Shown here: piece after piece, positions 50,879 through 59,381 of the stretch | Position numbering within the stretch: position 1 is the first letter of the stretch | Layout: every line of letters starts with the position of its first letter | Assembly: GCA_020636495.1 (NCBI GenBank) | Contig: JACJXQ010000008.1 | Location: 3,224,001 to 3,288,000, forward strand | Direction of reading: 5' to 3' | Source of the DNA: Chitinophagales bacterium | Lineage (GTDB): Bacteria; Bacteroidota; Bacteroidia; Chitinophagales; Chitinophagaceae | Length of the DNA: 64,000 nt | Notes under the pieces: model-generated | Told to the model about the DNA's origin: nothing | Database searches by the model: none | Seen by the model: only the letters and a program-made list of their open reading frames with translations | Made by a program: the position numbers and the translations under genes

Positions 50879-51088
50879 TTACCTGAAGGCCGACCTTACT
50901 AAAGCATACAGACCATATATCAGGGCAAAGAAAATGCCAACGTATATAGTACCGGAAACGAGTATCTCTACCACATACTGCCCGGCTGTATAAGGCACCG
51001 AAGGTGTATCGTACATATAATCATGCACAAACGCCAAAGCAGTCAGTACTACTGAGATGATGAATATTATGATGGCTGGACGTTTCAT
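50879..51088 (-). CDS. Small two-helix membrane protein
   Basis: This 69-residue protein has two membrane helices (about 5-22 and 42-62) separated by a short outside loop with Tyr and Pro. I recognise no family. It is on the opposite strand, ending immediately after the ribE stop. Coding is plausible from the hydrophobic pattern and start context, but this is one of the less certain genes. Confidence 0.5.
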   Translation of the reverse strand: MKRPAIIIFIISVVLTALAFVHDYMYDTPSVPYTAGQYVVEILVSGTIYVGIFFALIYGLYALVRSAFR

Positions 51089-51153
51089 AGTACCTATGGG
51101 TAACGGTAATTGAGGACTGGTTATTGCATGAAGGTTCCACAGTAACCACTCTC

Positions 51154-51200
51154 GTCCTCCGTTTGCAACGAGGACGCACCGGTAGATCGTTTACAAAGCT
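51154..51200 (+). repeat. REP-like double hairpin, family 2, copy A
   Basis: GTCCTCCGTTTGCAACGAGGAC (51154-51175; near-perfect stem with a bulged C) is followed by a ten-base spacer and a weaker hairpin ATCGTTTACAAAGCT (51186-51200). It is 42 of 47 bases identical to 53010-53056 by hand count. Confidence 0.8.
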
Positions 51201-51281
51201 TTTTATCAATTCCTGTCGTCAACCAGTACTATTGAAATCATATTAGTTGGACACAAGACCTGAAAAAGAGAAAAGTCCAAA

Positions 51282-51704
51282 TCAAGGACCGCCAATTATT
51301 TTTATATCGTTATCATCAATCTTGTGAAGAATTTCATCACCAATATAAATTACAGGGTTTTCGATATTTTTCATACGAATCGCGAACAAATTGCCCTTTT
51401 TCATTAACCAACGGTATGTATATTGAACTCCGTTACCATTAGCAAATAATGTATCAAATACTTGATCAAAAAAAGATCTGCCATGTTCCGGGTATAACTC
51501 AATAGTGTCTTTCTTTGTTGTATATGAACCGTAACTGATTGCTATTGGCATTTGAAAAGAACATGTTGACAATCGCATTATATAACTACCATCGCGATCA
51601 AGAAATAACAGCGGGAAGGAATTATTAGCTTGATACAATCCCTTGATTTGTGCATCGGAATGCAAAAAAGAGAATAAAAATGATATAAAAATAAGGCATC
51701 TCAT
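51282..51704 (-). CDS. Hypothetical exported protein
   Basis: This 140-residue protein has a signal peptide (cleavage after HSDA) and a strand-rich body with LYQANNSFPLLFLDRDGSYIMRL and SYTTKKDTIELYPE, a pattern of small lipocalin-like or avidin-like exported proteins in the phylum. No family is firmly recognised. It is a single gene beside the repeat-dense area and looks AT-rich by eye. Function unknown. Confidence 0.58.
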   Translation of the reverse strand: MRCLIFISFLFSFLHSDAQIKGLYQANNSFPLLFLDRDGSYIMRLSTCSFQMPIAISYGSYTTKKDTIELYPEHGRSFFDQVFDTLFANGNGVQYTYRWLMKKGNLFAIRMKNIENPVIYIGDEILHKIDDNDIKIIGGP

Positions 51705-51897
51705 TTCATTGAAAGGTACTATTTAATATGATTAATATCACATCCCCTCCGAGTCGCTGTTGTCACTGTACCAAACAGAAGGGTAACAGGTATTTACCAG
51801 GGCACACGGGCACATCCTGAACAGTACGAGGGTAAAATATGTATCGGACATAAATGATAGTATCCTAACTTGTGTACATATTCTTAACCGTGCCCAA

Positions 51898-52275
51898 ATG
51901 AAAAAATACTGTTTGCTGTTAGTTGCATCTGTCGTGCTATTTTGTTTTACCGGCTGCGAAAGGTCAAGACACAGAACCATATCAGGGCAGATCATTGAGT
52001 ATAATGATAAGCTGCCAATAAGAACAACAACATTCACATTATTCGTTTCTGAATATCCGGGAGGTATGAACGGGACACTTAAGGTCAATAAGATATTATT
52101 CACTACAGATGACAATGGCCGCTTCCAATTCGGTTTCGATGCAAAGAACAACGAAACGCTTGGCATTGCCTATGCAAACGGAGCGCCCTCTAACGGTAAT
52201 ACTTTTTACTGGACCACAGGTGTTGGGAAAACAAAAAAAGTCGAGACCGGGATAATTGAAGCAGACAGGCGATAA
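51898..52275 (+). CDS. Hypothetical lipoprotein with beta-sandwich domain
   Basis: This 125-residue predicted lipoprotein (lipobox FTGC, Cys20) has a body resembling a carboxypeptidase-regulatory-like or transthyretin-like sandwich (ISGQIIEYNDKLPIRTTTFTL, then FTTDDNGRFQFGF). Such modules are common in surface proteins of the phylum. It is a single gene followed by the family 1 double hairpin. Function unknown. Confidence 0.62.
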   Translation: MKKYCLLLVASVVLFCFTGCERSRHRTISGQIIEYNDKLPIRTTTFTLFVSEYPGGMNGTLKVNKILFTTDDNGRFQFGFDAKNNETLGIAYANGAPSNGNTFYWTTGVGKTKKVETGIIEADRR

Positions 52276-52285
52276 ACTCTCGTTC

Positions 52286-52336
52286 GGCGTAGTCCCCCCT
52301 GACTACGTCGTTTCGGTAGCAAGTCCCCCGACTTGC
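52286..52336 (+). repeat. REP-like double hairpin, family 1 copy
   Basis: GGCGTAGTC...GACTACGTC (52286-52309) with a C-rich loop, a nine-base spacer, then GCAAGTC-CCCC-GACTTGC (52319-52336). It shares order, loop and spacing with 28143-28095 on the opposite strand. Confidence 0.78.
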
Positions 52337-52348
52337 GTATTGCCCTCT

Positions 52349-52375
52349 CCTGTCCTCGTTGCAAACGAGGACAGG
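52349..52375. repeat. Family 2 hairpin, single copy C
   Basis: CCTGTCCTCGTT, loop GCA, and the exact complement (12-bp stem). The core GTCCTC...GAGGAC is that of the family 2 elements, with no second hairpin after it. Confidence 0.72.
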
Positions 52376-52435
52376 TAAGAACAAGTAAACCACACAGACA
52401 TAGTAAAAAGGTTCACACGAAAAGACCCTTCTGTA

Positions 52436-52837
52436 TCATTTTTTGAAATACCGCTTTCCCGAAATATAAATATGTCCTTCGCCTTCACTACTGCTATTTG
52501 CAACAACAGCGACCTGATTCTTTACGGTTACTACAAAATTCACATAGTTGTGCCCATTCTCTACTAAAGGTATTATTGTAGTTACTATCTGAGCTTGGAT
52601 ATTTTTTACTTGATAAGTTGTAATATATTCCACAACTCTAATTTCACCAGCTTCAACATTAATGGGAATCGATTTTTTCTCGTTCTTAGGGAAGCATTCA
52701 CGTATAAAAAACGGCTCTACACAATAACAATCATTATTTCTTTCCGGGGAATCTACTATTGTTACTTTTAAGGCTTCTGGCTTTACAATCGCTACCGGTA
52801 TTGGAAGCGTTTGATTTTCATTTAGTACTTGTGACAT
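52436..52837 (-). CDS. Hypothetical protein
   Basis: This 133-residue protein has no signal peptide and no membrane helix. It is strand-rich (IPVAIVKPEALKVTIVDSPE, VEYITTYQVKNIQAQIVTTII, YVNFVVTVKNQVAVVAN) and has a cysteine pair near residue 37 (CYC). No family is recognised. It is a single leftward gene in the repeat-dense area, AT-rich by eye. Coding is plausible but not strongly supported. Confidence 0.52.
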   Translation of the reverse strand: MSQVLNENQTLPIPVAIVKPEALKVTIVDSPERNNDCYCVEPFFIRECFPKNEKKSIPINVEAGEIRVVEYITTYQVKNIQAQIVTTIIPLVENGHNYVNFVVTVKNQVAVVANSSSEGEGHIYISGKRYFKK

Positions 52838-52952
52838 GTTTATGTTTTTTAGTGAATAGCAAAGTTCGACATATTATCAGTTTATTTCACCCGTGAATAA
52901 TACCCCCTTTGGTCGGTATTTTCACCGTACCAAACATGCACACAACACAATT

Positions 52953-52968
52953 CCCCTCTTGAGAGGGG
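52953..52968. repeat. Perfect CCCCTCT/AGAGGGG palindrome
   Basis: CCCCTCT-TG-AGAGGGG, followed by GAGGTGGGGTATG at 52983-52995. Palindromes of this kind with this continuation are common between genes in Bacteroidota. Confidence 0.65.
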
Positions 52969-53009
52969 CAACTGAACACAGTGAGGTGGGGTATGTATTT
53001 CCTCCTCCC

Positions 53010-53056
53010 GTCCTCCGTTTGCAACGAGGACGCATCGGAACAGCGTTTACAACGCT
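53010..53056 (+). repeat. REP-like double hairpin, family 2, copy B
   Basis: GTCCTCCGTTTGCAACGAGGAC (53010-53031) is identical to copy A. After ten bases follows a perfect hairpin AGCGTT-TAC-AACGCT (53042-53056). Confidence 0.82.
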
Positions 53057-53147
53057 ACTCATTATCCCTATATATTTCCTCCCCTGCCAAACCATATCCT
53101 GAAAATCCTGCCATCCCGGTTATCCTGATTCAGACAGAATAAATTAT

Positions 53148-53178
53148 TTGCAAATAAATTAATTTAAACGTATATTTG
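53148..53178 (+). promoter_or_regulatory. Bacteroidota-type promoter TTG-N20-TATATTTG
   Basis: TTG (53148-53150) and TATATTTG (53171-53178) are exactly 20 bases apart. Transcription would start near 53185, over 400 bases before rpoN, with a terminator in between. Confidence 0.7.
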
Positions 53179-53279
53179 TTGTAGTAAATGCGAATGCGTT
53201 TACGAAGATCCCGACATGGCGGGACAGTAATAAAACCCAAAGCCAATGCCCTCACCCCAACATATACACGAAATCACTA

Positions 53280-53302
53280 GTCCCGCCCCTGCGGGACCTT
53301 TT
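53280..53302 (+). terminator. Intrinsic terminator upstream of rpoN
   Basis: GTCCCGC (53280-53286), loop CCCT, GCGGGAC (53291-53297), then CTTTTT. With the promoter at 53148-53178 it would delimit a transcript of about 115 bases. Confidence 0.72.
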
Positions 53303-53371
53303 TATCAATTGTTAAGTAGAACGAGCTTACTGTTTTACTTAACATTTCTTAACAGATTTAAACCCAACAAT

Positions 53372-53490
53372 ATGAATATCAAACACTTAGTAAATAATTA
53401 TATTAACTGTCAATTAAACAAAAGAACAGACATTTCGCCCGTTTACTTAACAATTCAGGCACTAAAACCGATCAATATGAGCCATTATCG
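53372..53490 (+). repeat. TTAAC-rich element, copy 2
   Basis: This is the counterpart of 8706-8833. It starts with the same ATGAATATCA, later carries GCCCGTTTACTTAACAA, and lies shortly before rpoN. Codon positions are not preferentially spared, which argues against simple protein coding. Confidence 0.5.
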
Positions 53491-53589
53491 CATGAAGAAA
53501 AGCAGAATTGCCAACGAAAAGTCAAATTTTGAGGGTACAGGCCCAAAGCACAAAACCTGTTTTGTATATTTAAACCAGAATAACACCCG

Positions 53590-55068
53590 ATGTTAAGACA
53601 AACCCAACAGCAAAGGTTATTACAGAAACTGTCTCCGCAACAGATACAGCTGATGAAACTGTTGCAGATACCTACTGCCAACCTGGAGGAACGTATAAAA
53701 GAAGAACTGGAAGAGAACCCCGCATTGGAGCAAGGTGCGGAAGAGCCACTGGACGAATACGGGCTGAACGACGACAAAGACGATGATTATGACACGGACG
53801 ATGTGGAGCTGAGCAATGATGAGAGCGAAAAGATAGACCTGGACGATTTTCTGCGCCGCGAAGACGAGGACAGCGGTAACGATTATAATAACGACTACTA
53901 CGGCGGGCAGGATAACGAACGCCCCGATACACCGGTACGTGTTGAGACCAGTTTCCACGACGTACTGCTGGACCAACTGGGCATGCTGGGGCTGGACGAC
54001 CACCGGCAACTGGTAGCCGAGCAGGTAATAGGCAGTATAGATGAGGACGGATACCTGCGCCGCGAAACCATGGCACTGGTAGACGACCTGGCATTCGGGC
54101 AGAATGTAGAGACCAACGAAGAGGAGGTACAGGAGATCATCCAGATGATACAGCAGTTTGACCCTGCCGGCGTATGTGCCCGCGACCTGGAAGAATGCCT
54201 GCACCTGCAATTGGCAAGGATGGAGCCCCGCACTCCCGAAGTGGCCAATGCGATGACCATCATCGAAAAATATTTCGGCGAGTTCATCAAGAAACACTAC
54301 GATAAGATACAACGCCACCTCAACCTGAACAACGAGGACTTTAAAGAGGTCATCAACATAATACTCAAGCTGAATCCCAAGCCGGGCAGCGCCTTTGCTA
54401 TTGTCAACAAGGCCGAAAGCTATATCCTGCCCGACTTTTTTGTGTACAACAACAACGGAAAGCTGGAGCTATCGCTCAATGCGAAGAATGCTCCCGAGCT
54501 ACGCATCAGCAGCGGCTACCGCGAAATGATGCAGGCATACGACCGCAGCGACAAAAAGGATAAAAGGCAAAAAGAAGCACTGGTATTCATCAAGCAAAAA
54601 CTGGATTCCGCCAAGTGGTTCATAGACGCTATAAAGCAGCGCCAGCATACCCTGCTGCAAACCATGCAGGCCATTATCGACTTCCAGGAGCAGTTCTTCC
54701 TGACGGGCGACGAAACAGCACTACGCCCGATGATATTGAAAGATATTGCCGAGATAACGCAGCTTGACGTATCTACCGTATCGCGCGTGGCCAATAGCAA
54801 ATATGTACAAACAGAGTTTGGCACCTACAAGCTGAAATACTTCTTCTCAGAGGCACTCAAAACCGACGATGGTGAAGAGGTTTCTACCCGCGAGGTAAAG
54901 AATATCCTGAACGGCATTATTGAAAATGAGAACAAGCGCAAGCCCTTCTCTGACGAAAAACTGACCAATATGCTGCAGGAAAAAGGCTATAACATTGCAC
55001 GCCGCACCGTGGCCAAATACCGCGAGCAACTGAATATTCCGGTGGCCCGCCTGCGTAAAGAATTATAA
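53590..55068 (+). CDS. rpoN: RNA polymerase sigma-54 factor
   Basis: This 492-residue alternative sigma factor has a Gln/Leu-rich activator-responsive region I (residues 1-50: QQRLLQKLSPQQIQLMKLLQ), an acidic region II (about 55-118, nearly all Asp, Glu and Asn), a core-binding domain (about 120-300) and the C-terminal DNA-binding part with an HTH (LDVSTVSRVANSKYVQT). The RpoN box ARRTVAKYRE lies near residue 470. It needs AAA+ activators; none is encoded here. It is preceded by the TTAAC-rich element. Confidence 0.98.
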   Translation: MLRQTQQQRLLQKLSPQQIQLMKLLQIPTANLEERIKEELEENPALEQGAEEPLDEYGLNDDKDDDYDTDDVELSNDESEKIDLDDFLRREDEDSGNDYNNDYYGGQDNERPDTPVRVETSFHDVLLDQLGMLGLDDHRQLVAEQVIGSIDEDGYLRRETMALVDDLAFGQNVETNEEEVQEIIQMIQQFDPAGVCARDLEECLHLQLARMEPRTPEVANAMTIIEKYFGEFIKKHYDKIQRHLNLNNEDFKEVINIILKLNPKPGSAFAIVNKAESYILPDFFVYNNNGKLELSLNAKNAPELRISSGYREMMQAYDRSDKKDKRQKEALVFIKQKLDSAKWFIDAIKQRQHTLLQTMQAIIDFQEQFFLTGDETALRPMILKDIAEITQLDVSTVSRVANSKYVQTEFGTYKLKYFFSEALKTDDGEEVSTREVKNILNGIIENENKRKPFSDEKLTNMLQEKGYNIARRTVAKYREQLNIPVARLRKEL

Positions 55069-55078
55069 GAAGAGGTTA

Positions 55079-55657
55079 TTATTTTTTACCCGCCATCATC
55101 TGTGCGATGGCGTCCAGGGCCTCATAAAATTCCTCGCCGTATTTACGGATCAATGGAGCCTTCAGGAATTTGTACACGGGCACCTTCAACTGCTTGCCCA
55201 GCTTGCAAGCCGGGGCGCAAAGCGTTTTACGGGGCGAGTAGTTCAGCGCTTCAAAATCAGGGCTCTTCTTCACCCTGATGGGGTACAGGTGACAGGATAT
55301 CGGCTTTGGGAAATCTATTTTGCCCTCGCGGTATAGTTTCTCAAAAGTGCATTTCACCACCCCACCAAAATCGGTGTAGGCGTACACGCAAATGCCGCCG
55401 TCCACAGTTGGGGTAACGGCTCCGTGTTCATCATCAATAGTATGGGTGCCTACGCGCTCTATTTCGTTGATATAATCTATATGCAGCAGGTGTTTTACTT
55501 TGGGATAGTTTTCTGCCACCAGTTGTATCTCCTCATCAGAAAGTGGTGCACCACAATCGCCATCTACGCAGCAACCGCCTTTGCATTTGGTCAGGTCGCA
55601 CACAAACTGTTCCTCCACAATTTCGTCACTCACCAGTATATTATCTATCGCGATCAT
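55079..55657 (-). CDS. DUF3109 cysteine-rich protein
   Basis: This 192-residue cytoplasmic protein of the DUF3109 family has an N-terminal cysteine cluster (CDLTKCKGGCCVDGDCG, about residues 20-36), followed later by ICVYAY, VKCTFE, SCHLYPIR and LCAPACKLG. The eight or more conserved cysteines suggest a metal site, zinc or iron-sulfur, as in the related YkgJ-like proteins. No reaction is known. It ends ten bases from the convergent rpoN stop and lies seven bases downstream of the CBS-domain gene. Confidence 0.87.
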   Translation of the reverse strand: MIAIDNILVSDEIVEEQFVCDLTKCKGGCCVDGDCGAPLSDEEIQLVAENYPKVKHLLHIDYINEIERVGTHTIDDEHGAVTPTVDGGICVYAYTDFGGVVKCTFEKLYREGKIDFPKPISCHLYPIRVKKSPDFEALNYSPRKTLCAPACKLGKQLKVPVYKFLKAPLIRKYGEEFYEALDAIAQMMAGKK

Positions 55658-55664
55658 TGGTCTT

Positions 55665-56324
55665 TTACATATTTATATAAGCCATCAGCAGGTTATACCT
55701 GTCCATCATATCTTCCTTATTGCTACGCTCTCCATACAACTCCTTCACATTATACCCGAAACGTTCGTAAGTATTAGCCAGGCTTTCAAGGTTGCTGCGG
55801 TTGGTTTTTATGGTCAGTTCCAACGTATTGGTAGCCTGGTGGGTATATAACTGAGTAGCAATGATTGACACCTCCTCACTCTCAGCTATGCGAACTATCT
55901 CATACAGGCTATAGTCCAGCGGTTTTATCTCCAGTACTATCACGCCACCCGGATTATCCAATCCTCCTTCTGCTATATAGTTCAGCAGCGTCTCCCTTGT
56001 GGCAGAGCCTAAATATTTATTGTCATTGTCTACTATAGGAATAACAGACAAACGCTGGCTGTGGGCCAATCGCAAAGCGTCATATGCATGAGCTTCCGTA
56101 AACACTGCAGGGCTATACCTTAAAAAGTCTGACGCGCTGACAGGCTGTTCAGGAGTATCCCATTCCAGCATATCATCCTGTTTCACAAGTGCCAGGTACT
56201 GCTGGTTGGCAACAACCGGTATATGCTCAATACCGTTCTCTTCCATAAGGCGCATAGCGGTATCGCCTGTATCATCAGGCAATATCGTAGGCACGTCGTA
56301 GGCTATGATCTTCGTTACAGACAT
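55665..56324 (-). CDS. CBS-domain protein with ACT-like tail
   Basis: This 219-residue cytoplasmic protein has a CBS pair in residues 1-125 (TILPDDTGDTAMRLMEENGIEHIPVVANQQYLALV, then ALRLAHSQRLSVIPIVDNDNKYLGSATRETLL). A C-terminal alpha/beta part (about 135-210: VIVLEIKPLDYSLYEIVRIAESEEVSIIA) looks like an ACT domain. Such pairs sense adenosine nucleotides or amino acids. It is upstream of DUF3109 in the same unit, seven bases apart. Confidence 0.88.
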   Translation of the reverse strand: MSVTKIIAYDVPTILPDDTGDTAMRLMEENGIEHIPVVANQQYLALVKQDDMLEWDTPEQPVSASDFLRYSPAVFTEAHAYDALRLAHSQRLSVIPIVDNDNKYLGSATRETLLNYIAEGGLDNPGGVIVLEIKPLDYSLYEIVRIAESEEVSIIATQLYTHQATNTLELTIKTNRSNLESLANTYERFGYNVKELYGERSNKEDMMDRYNLLMAYINM

Positions 56325-56419
56325 TTATCAAGACGGTTTTATGGGTTTGTACAATACATTAGTTGCCCTGCAAAGGTCAGGGTTTATTATGTATCAGCCA
56401 TAGAATAATAGCTAAAATA

Positions 56420-57181
56420 TCAGGATTTGTGCCTCTCGAGGAAACCTGCGAGTATCTTGTTGAACTCACCCGGCACCTCCATCATCGGAGCATGGCCACA
56501 CTTATCTATCCAGTGCACCTCTGAATTGGGTATCAGTTTCTGAAATTCCTCTGCCACCATAGGTGGAGTGATCGTGTCATTCTTACCCCATATCAGGCAA
56601 GTAGGTACTTTGATATCATTCAGCTCATTACCCAGGTTGTGCTTTATAGCAGATCGGGCGAGTGAAATGATCTTCAGAGCTTTTATCCTGTTGTTCACGA
56701 TAGAATATACCTCATCTACCAGCTCTTTGGTAGCTACATTCGGGTCGTAGAAAGTTAGCTCAGTTTTCTTACGGATATACTCGTAATCACCACGTTTAGG
56801 ATATGTTTCACCCATACCATTCTCAAAAAGACCGGAACTACCTGTGAGTGTTATGGTCTTTACCTTATCCTGGTTCTTGAGTGTATATACCAGCCCTACA
56901 TGGCCACCCAGTGAGTTACCTAACAGGTGGACTCCTTCCAGCCCGCGGGCGTCAATGAATTTTTGTACGTGTTTGGCCAGGCCGGAAACAGTAGTTTCCA
57001 GCAATGTCAGGTCAAACAAAGGCAGCATAGGTATGATAACCCTATGAGTCTGCTTAAAATGATCCACCAGATCCTTAAAGTTGCTGAGTGCTCCAAACAA
57101 ACCATGCAACAGGATCAGCGGCTCTCCCTCTCCCTCCTCTACGTACTTGAATTTCCCGAAATGTCTTATCTCGTATTGCAT
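56420..57181 (-). CDS. Alpha/beta hydrolase
   Basis: This 253-residue serine hydrolase of the alpha/beta fold has the oxyanion region ILLHGLFGALSNF (about 23-35), the nucleophile elbow GNSLGGH (about 92-98), the acid in WGKNDTITPP (about 198-207) and His in KCGHAPMMEVP (about 227-237). There is no signal peptide. Substrates may be esters, amides or thioesters of small molecules. It lies 95 bases upstream of the CBS-domain gene on the same strand and is divergent from ispG. Confidence 0.92.
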   Translation of the reverse strand: MQYEIRHFGKFKYVEEGEGEPLILLHGLFGALSNFKDLVDHFKQTHRVIIPMLPLFDLTLLETTVSGLAKHVQKFIDARGLEGVHLLGNSLGGHVGLVYTLKNQDKVKTITLTGSSGLFENGMGETYPKRGDYEYIRKKTELTFYDPNVATKELVDEVYSIVNNRIKALKIISLARSAIKHNLGNELNDIKVPTCLIWGKNDTITPPMVAEEFQKLIPNSEVHWIDKCGHAPMMEVPGEFNKILAGFLERHKS

Positions 57182-57371
57182 GTAATACTCTTATTATTTG
57201 CTAAAATACTACTGTTTAGCAGAAAAACATAGTCTTAATGCCAATAGCCATATTTTGTTTTTATAAACAACCATAGTAAAAAACATCATATTATTAACAG
57301 GAATACAGCAGATTTTCGCAGGTCGCTAAGCGTGCATTAACTACCTTTGCATGGCTTTGTAAAAAATACAT

Positions 57372-59381
57372 ATGACAGGACAATACTGCCATTCGCTGAC
57401 GGAATATACCAGACTTGCCACCCGTGAGGTACGCATAGGCGACCTGCTGCTGGGCAACAATAACCCTATCCGTATCCAGACCATGACCACTACCGACACG
57501 ATGGATACAGACGCCACGGTGGCACAGTGTATACGTTGTATTGAGGCAGGAGCAGAGCTGGTGCGTATTACTGCACCCAGCAAAAAAGAGGCAGAGAACC
57601 TGGCTGTCATAAAAAAGATACTGAACGATAAGGGCTACCACACCCCTTTGGTCGCCGATATACACTTTACCCCGAATGCAGCCGAAATTGCCGCTCGTAT
57701 AGTAGAAAAAGTACGTGTTAACCCCGGCAACTATGTAGATAAAAAGAAATTCGACTTTATAGAATATACTGATGACGCATATGCTGCCGAGATAGACCGT
57801 ATCAGGGACAGGTTCACCCCACTGGTGAAGATATGTAAGGAATATGGCACCGCTATGCGTATTGGCACCAACCACGGCTCGCTCAGCGACCGTATCATGA
57901 GCCGCTACGGCGATACACCTATAGGCATGGTGGAAAGTGCTATGGAGTTCCTTCGTATAGCCAGGGGCGAGAGCTACCACCAGGTGATACTGAGCATGAA
58001 GTCCAGCAACCCACAGGTAATGGTGCAGGCATACAGGCTATTGATACAAAAAATGGATGAGGAGTTTGGCGAATGTTACCCGCTGCACCTGGGTGTAACA
58101 GAAGCAGGAGACGGCGAAGATGGCAGAATAAAAAGCGCGATAGGTATAGGCACCTTGCTGGAAGATGGTATAGGCGATACGATCCGTGTTTCGTTGACAG
58201 AAGATCCTGAATTTGAGATACCAGTTTGCAGGGACATTGTAAACAGGTATGGCACACGTGCTAACAGCCAACCCGTTCAGCCACTCAACCAACAGGAAAA
58301 GATACAACTACCATATTCACCCTTTGCCTATAAACGCAGAGCTACAAAGACCGTTGGTAATATAGGCGACCATCATGTACCTGTTGTGATAGCGCCTTTC
58401 AGAAATGAGACTTCATTAAGCCATAAAGACCTGCAGGGCATAGGCTATAAATATGATGAAGCTACCGACAAGTGGAACATAGGTGATGCAGCTGCAGACT
58501 ATATCTATACGGCAGACAAGCTATTAGACTTTAACCTGCCGGGTACCTTGCAGGTGATATGCAACTACTATACATGGCAGCAGGCAACTGATAAAGGGAA
58601 ATATCACCCGCTATTTGAAAGTGATGCCTATCTGGCCGCATCTGACATTGCGGATAGCATGCATTTTGTTGTACATAATGCCGATGCGCAATGGGAGAAC
58701 ACCCTGGCGCTTATCGCTAAACTGAAAAATGATAGTAACGCAGTACTTTGCCTGCATAGCAGCCATACCAACTATTTTGCCTCAGTGCGCAGAGTAATGA
58801 TAGAATTACTGGAGCAACATATTGATACACCCGTTATCCTGTGCAGGAATAATGAGGACATGACCATTGATGAACAACTGATAGACTTTGCCACCAATAC
58901 CGGCGGGCTGATGCTGGACGGCTTTGGCGACGGTGTATGGCTATGGAACAATATGCAACAGGTAGAGAACCTGAAAGTAAGCGGCAGAACCTACCTGGAA
59001 GTAAAGAACAATCACCAGTTCCTGAACAATACAGGTTTTTCTATTCTGCAGGCAACAAGAACAAGGATCAGCAAAACCGAATACATCAGTTGCCCCAGTT
59101 GCGGACGTACACTATTCGACCTGCAGGAGACTACTGCTATGATACGTAATGCCACCAACCACCTGAAAGGAGTAAAAATAGCCATTATGGGATGCATAGT
59201 GAATGGCCCCGGTGAAATGGCGGATGCCGACTTTGGTTATGTAGGTAGCGGCCCCGGCAAAATAACCCTGTATAAGAACAAAGAGGTGGTGAAACGTAAT
59301 GTACCCAGCGATATTGCGGTGAATGAACTGATACAGATACTGAAGGATAATGAAGTATGGATAGAACCTACTGAGGCGTAA
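57372..59381 (+). CDS. ispG: 4-hydroxy-3-methylbut-2-en-1-yl diphosphate synthase
   Basis: This 669-residue enzyme of the methylerythritol-phosphate isoprenoid pathway reduces methylerythritol cyclodiphosphate. The N-terminal TIM barrel (about residues 12-285: VRIGDLLLGNNNPIRIQTMTTTDT, VADIHFTPNAA) and the C-terminal iron-sulfur domain (CPSCGRTLFDLQ near residue 577 and IMGCIVNGPGEM) are separated by a large central insertion of about 270 residues, as in the long plant and Bacteroidota form. It is a single gene whose last 14 bases overlap the convergent O-antigen ligase gene. Confidence 0.97.
   Translation: MTGQYCHSLTEYTRLATREVRIGDLLLGNNNPIRIQTMTTTDTMDTDATVAQCIRCIEAGAELVRITAPSKKEAENLAVIKKILNDKGYHTPLVADIHFTPNAAEIAARIVEKVRVNPGNYVDKKKFDFIEYTDDAYAAEIDRIRDRFTPLVKICKEYGTAMRIGTNHGSLSDRIMSRYGDTPIGMVESAMEFLRIARGESYHQVILSMKSSNPQVMVQAYRLLIQKMDEEFGECYPLHLGVTEAGDGEDGRIKSAIGIGTLLEDGIGDTIRVSLTEDPEFEIPVCRDIVNRYGTRANSQPVQPLNQQEKIQLPYSPFAYKRRATKTVGNIGDHHVPVVIAPFRNETSLSHKDLQGIGYKYDEATDKWNIGDAAADYIYTADKLLDFNLPGTLQVICNYYTWQQATDKGKYHPLFESDAYLAASDIADSMHFVVHNADAQWENTLALIAKLKNDSNAVLCLHSSHTNYFASVRRVMIELLEQHIDTPVILCRNNEDMTIDEQLIDFATNTGGLMLDGFGDGVWLWNNMQQVENLKVSGRTYLEVKNNHQFLNNTGFSILQATRTRISKTEYISCPSCGRTLFDLQETTAMIRNATNHLKGVKIAIMGCIVNGPGEMADADFGYVGSGPGKITLYKNKEVVKRNVPSDIAVNELIQILKDNEVWIEPTEA

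Larger units (their letters stand above)
52838..53589. other. Palindrome-dense untranslated region before rpoN
   Basis: These 752 bases hold, in order, a hairpin (52893-52925), a perfect CCCCTCT/AGAGGGG palindrome (52953-52968), a family 2 double hairpin (53010-53056), a strong promoter (53148-53178), two small hairpins, an intrinsic terminator (53280-53302) and a TTAAC-rich element (53372-53490). An open frame of 116 codons at 53246-53596 shows no protein character and overlaps rpoN. A short RNA of about 115 bases between promoter and terminator is possible. Confidence 0.6.

Noticed and set aside
53246..53596. 116-residue protein before rpoN
   Set aside because: It runs through an intrinsic terminator and overlaps the rpoN start; residues show no fold or signal.
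57294..57980. 228-residue leftward frame opposite ispG
   Set aside because: Antisense shadow of ispG without start context or fold.
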